A model generated the notes under the pieces. The model saw nothing but the letters and a program-made list of their open reading frames with translations. It was not told where the DNA came from and did no database searches. 64,000 nt of DNA, from contig NC_092810.1 of the NCBI RefSeq assembly GCF_040954645.1, positions 73,806,660 through 73,870,659 on the forward strand, given 5' to 3'. Both the position numbers and the translations under genes were made by a program. The stretch's first letter is position 1. The number at the start of each line of letters is the position of its first letter. This document shows, piece after piece, positions 14,150 to 26,674 of the stretch. The DNA is from Diabrotica undecimpunctata (lineage: Eukaryota; Arthropoda; Insecta; Coleoptera; Chrysomelidae).

Positions 14150-14540
14150 ATATCTTTATTTTGTCAGCTATTCAAAGTGATGTACACCACAAATACTAAA
14201 TCAAAGATGGGTACGAAAAATATCGGGTATCAGTGGTGGTATTTTTTAATCTAAATGCCGCTTACGACACCTTAACTTACAGAATATTTTTTCAAAAACT
14301 ATATGGTATCCCCTTAGATAACAAACTCACTTATATTGTCTGCGTATGCCTACACAAGAGAATATTTTTTGTATCACTCAATGGTAAGAATAGCAGATGA
14401 GGAACGGTCTCGCTTGGGGTAGCATAAAGACACCTACACTGTATAACATTTACACAAACGAACGATCCATACCGGTAGATACTAGGACTTCTATTATATA
14501 GACGATACACCTATTATTGCACAATAAAAATAAACTATGA
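14150..14540 (+). pseudogene. Jockey-like LINE RT fragment
   Basis: GYEKYRVSVVVFFNLNAAYD leads into YRIFFQKLYGIPLDNKLTYI, then RIFFVSLNGKNS, YTNERSIPV-like and DDTPIIAQ-like pieces: RT motifs A to C of a jockey-type element with stops. The start GGTACGAAAAATATC resembles the fragment at 7180. Confidence 0.7.
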
Positions 14541-15400
14541 ATCAATTTTCAGCCAAAACCCCTGAAAAGCTCGTGTGTGCTCCTTCAATTTCCTTAACAT
14601 AGACGCTTTCACAAAACTGAACATCCAATAATGTCATGAAATTGTTGAACGTAGACTCCCTATAAATTCCTTGAAAATAGTTTGTATCGCACGGGGTCAG
14701 TCACAGATTATTGTTTAAAACTAAAAGGTAAATTGAGGACCAGAAATAATATTGTTCGCAAGCTTGTCAGCTAAAAATGAGGTGTACATCCTTCCACCCT
14801 TAAAACATAGACGCTTGCACTATATGCATCTGCTGCCGAATATACCACTTTAGACAAATTAACTATTCTTTCTTTTTGTTCACACTACTACCAATTTTAA
14901 CACAAAAATATCTATTGTAGCTCTTAACCATATTTATTTTGAGATAACCTTTTATCGAGATATCGTATGTAGTACACAAATAAGACCAGAACTAAAATAG
15001 GTAATAAAAAAGCTTTATACAAGATATCGCAGAAGACTGGATAAAATAAAATTACTTTTTATTAATCGGATGCTTACATAAAACGTACATAGACATACTC
15101 ACGTAAACAAAATCTATTAGGAAATTTCTGTAATTAAAAAAAAACATTGAGTTCGGCATTGAACTAATAAAATTATATTAAATAAAAGAACAACATTTTT
15201 AAAAATGCAGAAAAATAAAATTTCCTATGCAAGCGAATATTCCATTAAATAATAAGCCCAAATCCTTTTGTATCTATATACCTGTTTTTAAAGAACCAGT
15301 TATAAATACCTTTTAGTACGTAGTTATACCAGGTAAAAAGATATCCTCTGTTACTCAGTGTAATGCGTATTAGATTGCACTGTCTACGAACAGTAGATAA
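14541..15400. other. Unassigned body of the 9.6-kb unit
   Basis: AT-rich, no gene recognised; mirrored by about 16,180-17,040. Confidence 0.5.
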
Positions 15401-15758
15401 AAATAAGGAGCCCATATGAACCGTTCAGGGTATGTGTTGAAAATATACGGTATAATCACACAGTTGCCAAACTCTCAGAGCTTACTTAAACCGATAAACG
15501 TATGGTTCAAATATACATTGAAGAAGATCTGTACGACCCCTATAATATATACACGTGAACTAAACGATATACATTTATGATACAGGGGTATTTACGGGCT
15601 CCAAAAAATTTTTATAAATTATTAAACTATACATGTTGATGAATCGACAGAACCAATATTATGGAATGGTCAAGTGAGCTCCGTATATCGGTATCCACTT
15701 GACCACGGAGCTCAATTGAACCTGAATTTTAACATGGGCGGAGTCCACTTTATGCCGT

Positions 15759-15760
<2 letters not shown>
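15401..15760 (+). repeat. End C of the 9.6-kb unit
   Basis: Subterminal region with repeated GAGCTCCG, GTGGATACCG, GGAGTCCAC and GGAGCCCATATGAACCG-like motifs, ending TTATGCCGTAG against TA. On the reverse strand its tip aligns with end A. Confidence 0.65.

Positions 15761-15820
<60 letters not shown>
15761..15820. repeat. (TA)n at the centre of the giant inverted pair
   Basis: Thirty uninterrupted AT units, flanked symmetrically by GCCGTAG and CTACGGC. Confidence 0.98.
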
Positions 15821-15822
<2 letters not shown>

Positions 15823-17039
15823 ACGGCATAAAGTGGACTCCGCCCATGTTAAAATTCAGGTTCAATTAAGCTCCGTGGTCAAGTGGATACCGATATACGG
15901 AGCTCACTTGACCATTCCATAATATTGGTTCTGTCGATTCATCAACATGTAGAGTTTAATAATTTATAAAAATTTTTTGGAGCCCGTAAATACCCCTGTA
16001 TCATAAATGTATATCGTTTAGTTCACGTGTATATATTATAGGGGTCGTACAGATCTTCTTCAATGTATATTTGAACCATACGTTTATCGGTTTAAGTAAG
16101 CTCTGAGAGTTTGGCAACTGTGCGATTATACCGTATATTTTCAGCATATACCCTGAACGGTTCATATGGGCTCCTTATTTTTATCTACTGTTCGTAGACA
16201 GTGTAATCTAATACGCATTACACTGAGTAACAGAGGATATCTTATTACCTGGTATAACTACGTACTAAAAGGTAACTGGTTCTTTAAAAACAGGTATATA
16301 GATACAAAAGGATTTGGGCTTATTATTTAATGGAATATTCGCTTGCATAGGAAATTTTATTTTTTCTGCATTTTTAAAAATGTTGTTCTTTTATTTAATA
16401 TAATTTTATTAGTTCAATGCCGAACTCGATGTTTTTTTTAATTACAGAAATTTCGTAATATATTTTGTTTACGTGAGTATGTCTTTGTACGTCTTATGTA
16501 AGCATCCGATTAATAAAAACTAATTTTATTTCATCCAATCTTCTGCGATATCTTTTATAAAGCTTTTTTATTATTTTAGTTCTGGTCTTATTTGTGTACT
16601 ACATATGATATCTCGATGAACGGTTATCTTAAAATAAATATGGTTAAGAGCTACAATAGATATTTTTGTGTTAAAATTGGTAGTAGTGTGCACAAAAACA
16701 AAGAATGGTTAATTTGTCTAACAAGGTATATTCGGCGGCAGATGCATATAGTGCAAGCGTCTATGTTTTAAGGGTGGAAGGATGTACACCTCATTTTTAG
16801 CTGACAAGCTTGCGAACAATATTATTTCTGGTCCTCAATTTACCTTTTAGTTTTAAACAATAATCTGTGACTGACCCCATGCGATACAAACTATTTTCAA
16901 GGAATTTATAGGGAGTCTACGTTCAACAATCATGACATTATTGGATGTTCAGTTTTGTGAAAGCGTCTATGTTAGGGAAATTGAAGGAGCACACACGAGC
17001 TTTTCAGGGGTTTTGGCTGAAAATTGATTCATAGTTTAT

Positions 17040-17660
17040 TTTTATTGTGCAATAATAGGTGTATCGTCTATATAATAGAAGTCCTAGTATCTACCGGTAT
17101 GGATCGTTCGTTTGTGTAAATGATATACAGTGTAGGTGCCTTTATGCTACCCCAAGCGAGACCGTTCTTCATCTGCTATTCTTACCATTGAGTGATATAA
17201 AAAATATTCTCTTGTGTAGGCATAAGCAGACAATATAAGTGAGTTTGTTATCCAAGGGGATATCATATAGTTTTTGAAAAAATATTCTGTAAGTTAAGGT
17301 GTCGTAAGCGGCATTTAGATTGAAAAATACCACCACTGATACCCGATATTTTTCGTACCCATCTTTGATTTAGTATTTGTGATGTACATTACTTTGAATA
17401 GCTGACAAACTAAAAATTTCGGCTGATAGTTTTTGTGGTCGTTGGAGTTTTTGCCAGGTTTAAGCAAGGTAACAACTTTGGCTTGTCTCTAGACTTTGGG
17501 TATCTCCTAATTTGAATACAGTTGTTCATCATCTGGATAAGCCATTGTAGTGTTTTTGGTCCAGATTTCGTAATAAGCTTTGTGCTCAGATCCTCAATGT
17601 CGGTATTTGTATTATTTTTCATTAAATATGTAGATGGTGGATCCAAGCTCAAAATCATTA
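17040..17660 (-). pseudogene. Jockey-like LINE RT fragment
   Basis: Minus strand: LSTKLITKSGPKTLQWLIQM, NNCIQIRRYPKS and KPKLLPCLNLAKTPTTTK (the RT entry consensus ...W..TKVI.LLKPGK), then after a frameshift VSVVVFFNLNAAYD, RIFFISLNGKNS, and LLLYRRYTYYCT at motif C. It extends the left-arm copy 14150-14540 by the N-terminal RT segment. Confidence 0.75.
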
Positions 17661-18590
17661 AAAGGTTCTCTTAGCTGACTGGTTTTGTTCTTTCTTACTT
17701 TGAGTTATTCTTTGCTTTTGTTTTCGATAGAAATAGTATGTCTATATCTATAATGTGGTTTTCAGCGATCAGCTATATACCAAATACCCTAGGTTAGGCC
17801 CTATATGTGTTTCCTGTACTAGAAATTAGTCAGATTCGTGTTTAGCTCATATGTCTGATAAGTTTAAATAAAGTAAAGTTTCTTGATTTTTAGATATACC
17901 CTTGACAGTTATAGACATATGTTATTAGAACAGTTGGTCCTAAAAAGGACCAATTTGACAAAATCATATTAAAGGGGTGACTGAAGAATTAGCCGATTAA
18001 TTAATTAATCATTACCCGGGGTATGCCCGATTGCGGTGGTCTTATTAGTACTTCAATCTTCCTAAAGGCTCGTTTTTTAAACCCCATAAGTAATGCGTAA
18101 TCTTTTACTTTTTATTAAAAATTTAAATTTTACATGCCGTGTATTACTTTTTGAAGATATGTCGAATCAGATTTGTATAGTAATAATTTTAGGTTCTAAA
18201 GAACCTCTTTGTGGAAAATAAATAAGTTTGTGATATCTGTCACAACTCATATATAGATAATAAAAAAATAAACAGGTAAAATAAGTGTAAACAATCTTAA
18301 CTACATACATCGGCGCCACTGTTCAGGTGATGGGTTTATCACAGATATCAAAGGTTACATTTTAATTCAATGTACTATTTACGTATCTTCAATATTAAAA
18401 AAGTAGAAAAAGACATGTTTATGCTTTTATTTTTTTAAATCTATGCTATTTTCTTTCTAGAGTTCCGTCTTTTTTGAACGACCTGTGTTCTTTTTTCAAT
18501 TGGGTACTTGTCCAAAGCTATGACAAATACTCTGTCCTCTGCTATTCTACATTAATATGACTGATTTATTTTATCTTTCTTGCAACTATT
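17661..18590. other. Unassigned sequence inside the right arm
   Basis: No gene or element recognised. It lies in the segment the left arm lacks. Confidence 0.4.
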
Positions 18591-18639
18591 TTAATGGTTA
18601 TCCTGTGTATCTTCTTCTTCTTCTACTTTTTCTTTTTAT

Positions 18640-19600
18640 ATAGACATAACTGTCTGTTTTTCAATGTGCCTCCAGTAAGTTGCCTTTCCATCGTTTTTGT
18701 GGTCGTCCTACTGATCGTCTTCCTATGGGTTAACCGTCTCTTGCCGTCTTTATTGTTTTCTTTGTTGTCATTCGGCTTATATGATCGTTTCATTCTACTC
18801 TTCTATTTCTTAACCAGTTTTTGATGTTCTTCACCTTGCATCTACGTCGTATATCTGTACTTCTAGCTCTGTCCCATAGTGTCTTACCATCAATTATTCT
18901 AAGTGTTTTCATCGCTGCTGTTTCATATCCTTTTTGTCCTCTCTGTGTCAGATCTTGTTTCTGCCGCGTATGTCATTATTGGTCTGATGACTGTTTTGTA
19001 AATTCTGCCTTTCGTTTCTGTTTCGATATTTTTATTTCTTCATAATGTTTCATTTATGCAGCCTGTGGCTCTGTTTGCTCTATTCACTGGGTCTTCCACT
19101 TTAGTTTCGAGCTTTCCGTAGCTAGATAATGTGATGCCTAGATATTTAAGCTCTAACACTTGTTCTATTATATGACCTTCCAGCTCCAATTAACATCTTA
19201 GTAAATTTGCTGTTGTAACCATGCATTTTGTCTCTTTTGGGCAAATTAACATATTAAATTTTCTGGCGGTTATATGAAATTGGTACAGCATACGTTGTAA
19301 ATCATTTTCACTTTAAAAGAGTAGTATTGCGTCGTCTGCACAGCAGATTATTTTAATTTGTTTTTCTTCCATTTGGTATCCTTTTTTAGTTCTTATTTTT
19401 TATTATTTCATCCATAATCAGGTTGAATAATAGAGGACTCAGGTAATATTCCTGTCTTATTCCATTGTCACCTTCAATAGGGTCGGTTAGTTCTTCTTCT
19501 ACTTTTACTTTTATTGTGTTGTTTTGGTATATATTTTCGATCGTTTTGATTTTTCCTAGAGGTATCTCTCTTGCGTACAATAAGGGGATAACGTTTTTTT
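18640..19600 (-). pseudogene. RTE-like LINE, RT and C-terminal domain
   Basis: From 19580 downward: IPLGKIKTIENIYQNNTIKV, LSPLLFNLIMDEIIKN, DDAILLF-like motif C, then LELKYLGITLSSYGKLETKV, RIYKTVIRPIMTYAAET, and finally IGRRSVGRPQKRW. This is the standard order of the insect endonuclease-reverse transcriptase LINE C-terminal half, ending with the H..RM...R...K......GRP..RW signature. Several stops (for example after NETL) show decay. The left arm keeps only the first ~300 bp. Confidence 0.85.
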
Positions 19601-19845
19601 AATTTGTGTATCTTCTGTATATCATTATTTCTTTTGTGTATTAAAAATTAAATTTTGGTTATTATTTCTTAAGATTCTCTTAACGTGTTTATTAATTGTC
19701 TTGTTTTATGTGTATCAAGATATGTGTGTCATGATAGATTGTAATGCATATTTCATTTAATGTAATTAAAGTGCTCTTTGCGTTTGCCTATTACTTTCAC
19801 ACTTCCTTAGCGATAGGTCTTTTTTTCCTCATCATCGTCGTGATT

Positions 19846-20342
19846 GCGATTACTTTGAAATTAAAAAGAAAAACCAGTTAACAAACTGTTAGCAAGCAAT
19901 GATCAGATCAAAAACAAAGGACGTCCCAGGCTCAGTGAAATTGAGAACGAAATTGTAAAAAAACAGAGGAGAGGATCTACTGCTATTGTACTACCAAAGG
20001 AAGTTAGGCTTGACCAAACCTTCCACTGGCCAGTAATTTCTGAAAAAAAGGAAAGATGCAAAAAACCAGGATGCTGTAATACTTCTAAAGTAATGTGCGA
20101 TAAATGTAAAGTTGCTTTATGTTTTACAACTAACTACAAATATTTGTTTTTTTGAATGACATAATAAATAAGTATATAACTTAATTCGTTAGTTTTTGCT
20201 AAACACTCCCAAAACTCTCCCCAAACGAAATTTAAAAAATCTAAAAAAATTACTAGTTGTTGTAAATGGATATTTGAGCACATATACAAATTAAAACATT
20301 TTATAAACAAACAAGTTTACAAAAAAGTCGGGCAATAGAGGG
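19846..20342 (+). mobile_element. piggyBac deletion derivative
   Basis: The reverse copy of the left end of the piggyBac at 11156, ending GGGCAATAGAGGG at 20342. It retains the transposase C-terminal cysteine domain region (KPGCCNTSKVMCDKCK-like) and has lost everything from 11682 to 13588 of the intact copy. The breakpoint carries GATG, present at both edges in the undeleted arm. Confidence 0.9.
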
Positions 20343-20939
20343 CTAAGATATTTATATTTCACTATATGCTCTATCATTTGGTTTTCATTTATAATTTGCA
20401 CCTATGACGAAATTTATAATATCTAAGATCTGGTGCTTTCATATGAAACTGGAATAAAACACTTGTTAGATAATATTTATTCGTTTTGAGTACACTTTTC
20501 TTAGAACCTAGTATATAAAAAAATAAATATTTGTCTGTCAACAAATTTCTTTATAAAAGTACGAGGCACTATTCTCATGCTGTGAGCTTTGCTGCTCTGT
20601 TACTTTTATAACGCTTAAGCTATTTTTAATTTATTGTCAATATTTTTGAGGTGTGTTATCTTAAATGATCATTTTTAAGGTTAGTACGTTTGATTAAATG
20701 AAATTGACATTAATTTGATAGTTTCCATTTTATTAGTGCTGATGGTATATGACTAGCATCTATTGGTACTATATATCAATTTCAACATGTGAAAGTGAGA
20801 GCACTCTCTTGTTAGTAATTTCAGCGTAAATTTTGACGAAACTAGAAATAACCCATATTATTCTCCCCGTGTGATCTTAGTATTTCCGTTGATTAAATAG
20901 TATAGGGTATCCAATATCAATATCTAATGTTGATTTTTA
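20343..20939. other. Right-arm unit sequence flanking piggyBac
   Basis: Non-coding; mirrors about 10,560-11,150, with no counterpart break at the piggyBac edge. Confidence 0.5.
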
Positions 20940-22430
20940 AATGCACACTTTAGATACTCTGTTTTTGTTTACCTTATTTTTAGACCTTTTTGCTCAAGCG
21001 CCCATCTCCATTGTCTCAATCATTAATTCAATTATCTCTCCTTATCTCTTACTAACACCACATCGTTAGCATACATAAGGCACCAAGGGATATCTCCTTA
21101 ACATGTTTTCGTTAATTTTTCCAACACTAATTAGAAGAGATAAGGGATTAGCACTGACCCCTGATGCAATACTATTCTCAAATGAAATTTATCAGTCTTA
21201 CCCTCACTTGTTCTAACATTAGTTTTCCATTACGTGCCTTATGATAAAAATTGCATCCGTTGTTGATATGCCTTGCATGAATTTAAACTGATTTCCTAAT
21301 ATTTCTGTTTCTTCCTCTATCCTACTATCAATTATTCTATCCCACAGTTTCATGGTGTGACAGAGTAGTTTTAGGGCTCTATAGTTTGTACAGAGTTTAA
21401 CATCTACTTTGTTTTTGTATACAGGTACTAAAATGCTACTTCTCCATTCATCCGGTATTCGCCTTACTTTCAAAATTCTATTAAATAGTCCTGTTAGCCA
21501 ACTTGTTCCTGATTTTCCTAATGCTGATCATATATATCCAGGGATGCCATCAGGACCTATGCCTTTTCTTTTTTCATCTTATGTAGCTCTTGAATTACTT
21601 CTGCGGTCGTCATTTTCGGCACCATTGCTATTACTGTCTCTGTTGCCTCTATATATGCTTTCTCAAACTCTTAGTTTAATTGGTCGTTAAAGAACTCCTT
21701 GTAGCTATTTTTTAGATCCTTTCCTTGCATAAATAGTTTAATGTATTTATCTCATATACATTTAATCTGATTAAAATCTTTGGTTTTCTTTGCTCCACTT
21801 TTAACAATTTTGTATATATGTTTTTTTCTTAGTACTCAGTTCATTGTACAGCTTTTCATGCGCTGCTACCTTAGATTGTGCTACCGCACATTTGCTTCCT
21901 CTTTATCTATTTGATACTTTTGATAATCTTATTCTGATATTTTTTCTTGTCCCTCCTTATATAATCTTCTCTTGTCTTTTATATTGTCTTAAACATCGTC
22001 TGACTATCTATATTTACCAATTTTTAAGTCAATTTTCTGAGATTTTTTCAAGTATTTTAGTTACACCCTCTTTAATAATTTTTGACACATTTCTCCAAAT
22101 TTCATTATGGCCTTTTTCCATATTCCAACACATTCTTTTTTTATTTCTGTTCTAAATTGAACTACTTTGTCGCTTGTTAACGTCAATTAATTGTTTTTGT
22201 AACTCTCCTCGATATTTTGGTTTTATTTCATATTTTACTTGTATATCTGGTACCAGCACTTTATGCTGTTGGCTTACAGTTTCACTAATTATTACTTTAG
22301 AGTCTTTACATAAGGGATTGGCTTACGATCCATATTTGGAATTGATTTTGTCTGCTTTTAAATTGGATAAGTTGGCTTTCTCTTTTCTAAAAGCATGTAC
22401 TAACAGTGGACTAGGTATGGCCACTGTTAG
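20940..22430 (-). pseudogene. RTE-like LINE, endonuclease-RT linker to RT
   Basis: From high to low coordinates: the linker region (matching 8100-8787), then RRIPDEWRSSILVPVYKNK, CTNYRALKLLCHTMKLWDRI and GNQFKFMQGISTTDAIFII (classic RT entry motifs), then a motif B-like GSVLIPYLF, a motif C-like MYANDVVLV, and RQWRWALEQKGLKI..KTEYLKC. Frameshifts and stops are numerous. This is a second, different RTE-like family member from that at 18640-19600. Confidence 0.8.
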
Positions 22431-23130
22431 TACATGCTACTGCTAATTCCAGCATATTATCTGCCATATTATTTGCTGCTAATAGCATTCTAATATTTCA
22501 TCTATAGATTAAATCCGTATAACAAATAGATATTTTTCACTTTCTCGGAGTAATAATATTCTAACATACAAAATCCTATTAAATTGCCAAAACCTTCCTT
22601 GCATATTTTATTCACTTATAAGGGACAGCAGCAATATTAGTACCATAATAAGGGTATAGTCCTGGACTGGCTAATCGTTGGATAATAGGAAGCATGAGTG
22701 TAGCAGTTTTAATGTTTTCGGGACTGCTACCTGGTATGGGGGAGCAGAGATATCAGTACCAAGTTATTGCATATATGAATTGTTGCTTGAACTTTATTAT
22801 TATTAAACAGCACTATATAAACAGCACTATATTCTATAACACAAGACACACTGTTATAAAACAGTCGAATAATAACAGATTCTCAATTCAAATATTCAAA
22901 AAATTAAAGAACAGCTTACTAAAATAGAAATCGCCTATTTAAAATGCAATCCATTAATGGCCCAAAGTACCAAGCACTCCTAGCATATGGTAATGATATT
23001 GATCTCATAAGAAACTCTCTCCCATCTGCGACATCTTCAACAAAGTGAAGAGAACACGAAAAATGTTTTACTTAAAATAAACAAAATGAAAAACAAATAC
23101 AAGCGAATCAACAGAAGAGAGCAATTCAAT
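22431..23130. other. Unassigned right-arm sequence
   Basis: Mirrors about 7,337-8,100; no gene recognised. Confidence 0.45.
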
Positions 23131-23290
23131 CTAGATTGTGAATAAAACAAGTGATGTTTTTATCTAAGGGGACGTCATAGAAGTTTTGGAGAAATTTTCT
23201 TTAATTTAATATGTCGTAAGCGGCATTTCGATTGACAAATACTACCCCTAATACCTGATATCTTTCGTACCCGTTGTTGATTTTTGCAAC
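23130..23290 (-). pseudogene. LINE RT fragment (jockey-like), right-arm copy
   Basis: Minus strand YERYQVLGVVFVNRNAAYDI, the partner of 7180-7336, with the same hairpin at its edge (23,265-23,300). Confidence 0.7.
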
Positions 23291-23908
23291 AACGGGTACG
23301 TTATTACATACTTTATAAGTATTACGAATAAAAATAAATAAGCAAGAAGAATGTAAGTGTACTATATTTAAACCAAGTGACAGAAAAAAGAATATTATAC
23401 ATACATGTACTTCTAAATTAAAAATTATATGCCTGACAACGCAAGATACAAAAAACAATGATTTAACATTGAAAACAATGATAGCTTGCACAAGCGACAA
23501 AGTATTTAAAACGATAAGGCCGAACATATTATATGTAATTGTAATAGATATGTTGGCTAAAATTATACCATAAGACAACGAAATATTATATCTATGTGTT
23601 TATGTGTATCTAAAGTATAGTAGTATATTGAATTCCCTACATTAAAAAATCGAAATATTTAAATTAGACAGTAAAAAATTATAATTTTAAGATTGATTTA
23701 TAAATTATTATAATTTAAATTTTACTGCTTGATGAAACAAATATTGTAAGTCATACACTATAGCAATCGAAACATCGGAAAGTACATTTATAATATAATA
23801 AATATTTCAGTGCCAATGTATTAAAAAAAATTCTAGTACATAAAAATGGACACTTGCCTATTCAAAGTTTATAATAGACACTAATTTCAGTTTATCTATA
23901 ATTAAAGC

Positions 23909-24748
<840 letters not shown>

Positions 24749-24813
24749 TACTTTCGTTTTGAGCGCCGAAATGCCCAGTCGACCAGTACTAATCGAGTAA
24801 CGACGAGAAGTAG

Positions 24814-24872
24814 TTCCACCAGGCTTGAGAATGGCAAGTGAGACCTTGCCGAAACGTCGCCAAAACAATGGT
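24814..24872 (+). ncRNA. Degenerate PLE hammerhead motif
   Basis: GGC (24822-24824), core-like TTGAGAA, extra T, helix II GGCAAG/CTTGCC (24833-24850), GAAA (24851-24854), CG, TC, then GCC pairing with GGC. CCA and TGG extend helix I. Against CUGANGA the core has C to T at its first and G to A at its sixth position; the latter removes a catalytic guanine, so cleavage is not expected. The motif overlaps the ATG of the RT frame. A ribozyme at the 5' edge is a known PLE feature. Confidence 0.7.
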
Positions 24873-26577
24873 TTTCAAGAAAACCAGCATTTTACAACGC
24901 GGAGTCAAACCCGGAAAAATAGTGACAGCACATATAGCTCCCGCGGAAACCTCAAAACAAACATAATTAACCTTTACGGGAAGGAATTTCTACCAGACAT
25001 CAGACGATACGAAAAACTACGATCCAAACGAAGCACACTTTTGTGTAATCTCACTTTTTTAGAACGCTGCTGCGACGAGGACATAATTCCTAAAAGCATG
25101 AAGCTTACGTTTCATAAAAAGACTTATAAAACTAAAAACATCTTAAGAAGGGCCAGTTTTGCACTTATTAGAGAAGCTATCCATGACACGAGGCGGGATA
25201 TCGACAAAGTCAATTCAGAATTACTAGAGCTACACCTAGTTCTAAGTAATAGTTTACATCCAATACTATGGAATACACTGGAAACACTATCCAACTTCCG
25301 AGCAGAGACAAACGCCGACTTAACAAAAATAAAACAACTGAAAAAGTTCAATAGTCTAACAGCCGAACAAAGACCGAGAAAAAAGGAAACACCACCGACG
25401 GAAACACACAAATTGGTTTACAATTTTTCGAATCTTGAATTAAATGAGGCCACAACGAGTGTTCTGTCAAAAGGATTTAATTTCGCCGTAGCACCCGCAC
25501 GAATCCCTGTTGAAAACATTATCAGCGAAGTAGAAAGTTCCATTACCAATATACCTCCGGAAACAGCTGAGATCATACGCCAAGACGTATCGCAGATATT
25601 ACGGACAGCCAAACCACCGAAAAGAAATTTAACACGTGAGGAAAAAGAGGCGTTGCGAGATTTGCAGAAAAACAAAGAAATAATCGTCCTTCCAGCGGAC
25701 AAAGGTAACGCCACGGTAGTAATGAATATAGATGACTACGACAAAAAATTAACAGATCTTCTAAACGACACAGCATACGAAAAAATTGCCACAGATCCAA
25801 CAACGTATCTAGAAAAAACAACGAAGGCCAAGATCAAAGTTTCAAACATAAAAAAACAGGATCAGCCCAAGCTGATTCCACGCGAAAAATCATCTAGGTG
25901 CCCTAAGCTCTACGGTTTACCAAAAGTTCATAAAGTTGGGATGCCACTACGACCAATAGTTAGTTCAATCGGATCACCCACACAGCCGCTCGCAAAGTTC
26001 TTAGCCAATCAGTTACAACCGTACGCAGAGGAAGCGGATTCTTACGTCAAGAACGCAGGCCACTTCATCGAGCGTATAAAGGACGTGACTCTTGACCCGG
26101 GACATTTGCTAGTGAGTTTTGACGTGGTGTCACTTTTTACTAACGTCCCAGTAGAAGAATCGTTAGAGATTATAGGAAAAAAATACCCAATACCACCGGA
26201 TACAGTAAACCTAACGAGACACTGCCTGAACAACACATATTTCATATACAAAGACCAAAGGTACAAACAAGTCGAGGGAGCACCCATGGGTTCACCACTG
26301 TCACCGGTGATAGCAAATCTGTTTATGCAAGAAATAGAAATACGAGCAATAACAACGGCAGAGTATAAACCGAAACTATGGTTGAGATACGTGGACGACA
26401 CCTTCATTATCTGGACACATGGGGAAGAAAAACTAAATACATTCCTAAATCACATTAATACCATCCACCCCAAAATTCAGTTTACTATGGAACTAGAGAA
26501 AGACCAACAGCTACCGTTTTTGGATGTTTTAATAATAAAGAAAACAGATGGAACTTTGGGATACTTTGGGAACTTTG

Positions 26578-26581
<4 letters not shown>
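24831..26581 (+). CDS. Penelope-like reverse transcriptase, truncated
   Basis: An open frame of about 580 codons from ATG 24831 (a later ATG is possible, since this one lies in the ribozyme). The N-terminal half is charged and helical. RT motifs follow: LPADKGNATVVM (the PLE DKG motif), RCPKLYGLPKVHK, LRPIVSSIGSPT, LVSFDVVSLFTNVP (motif A, Asp), APMGSPLSPVIANLFM (motif B), LRYVDDTFIIW (motif C, YVDD) and QLPFLDVLI. PLE RTs are telomerase-like and are normally followed by a GIY-YIG nuclease; here the frame runs into (TA)n after YFGNFG and the nuclease is missing. The catalytic aspartates are present and I see no internal stop, so this is the freshest coding sequence in the window, although it cannot mobilise alone. 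No introns are apparent. Confidence 0.9.

Positions 26582-26674
<93 letters not shown>
26582..26674. repeat. (TA)n microsatellite truncating the PLE
   Basis: About 93 bp of TA with one TG interruption; it is the apparent 3' end of the PLE. Confidence 0.97.

Larger units (their letters stand above)
6139..15760 (+). mobile_element. 9.6-kb unit flanked by (TA)n, left arm of a giant inverted pair
   Basis: This block reappears in reverse at 15821-24273, sharing order and content with indels. Its two ends resemble each other: left TAGCGGTTAATGAGGGCTCCG and, on the opposite strand at the right end, TACGGCATAAAGTGGACTCCG, i.e. imperfect terminal inverted repeats (TIRs) of about 20 bp touching TA on both sides. 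Short subterminal motifs of the form GWGNNCTCCG recur near both ends. No transposase of its own is visible; the coding pieces inside are nested LINE fragments and a piggyBac. It may be a non-autonomous TA-targeting transposon, or simply a duplicated block whose ends were set by (TA)n. Sample stretches differ from the right arm by about 3-6%. Confidence 0.6.
24749..26581 (+). mobile_element. Penelope-like element, 3' truncated at (TA)n
   Basis: Starts where unit end A breaks off, contains a degenerate hammerhead at its 5' edge (24814-24872) and one long RT frame, and stops at a (TA)n tract before the GIY-YIG domain. No 3' end or target duplication is recognisable. Confidence 0.85.

Noticed and set aside
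15761..15820. Giant inverted pair as an assembly foldback
   Set aside because: Arms differ by a few percent and by several reciprocal kilobase-scale losses, which a technical foldback would not produce.
25124..25821. Minus-strand frames opposite the PLE RT
   Set aside because: Shadows of the real RT frame, which carries all conserved motifs.
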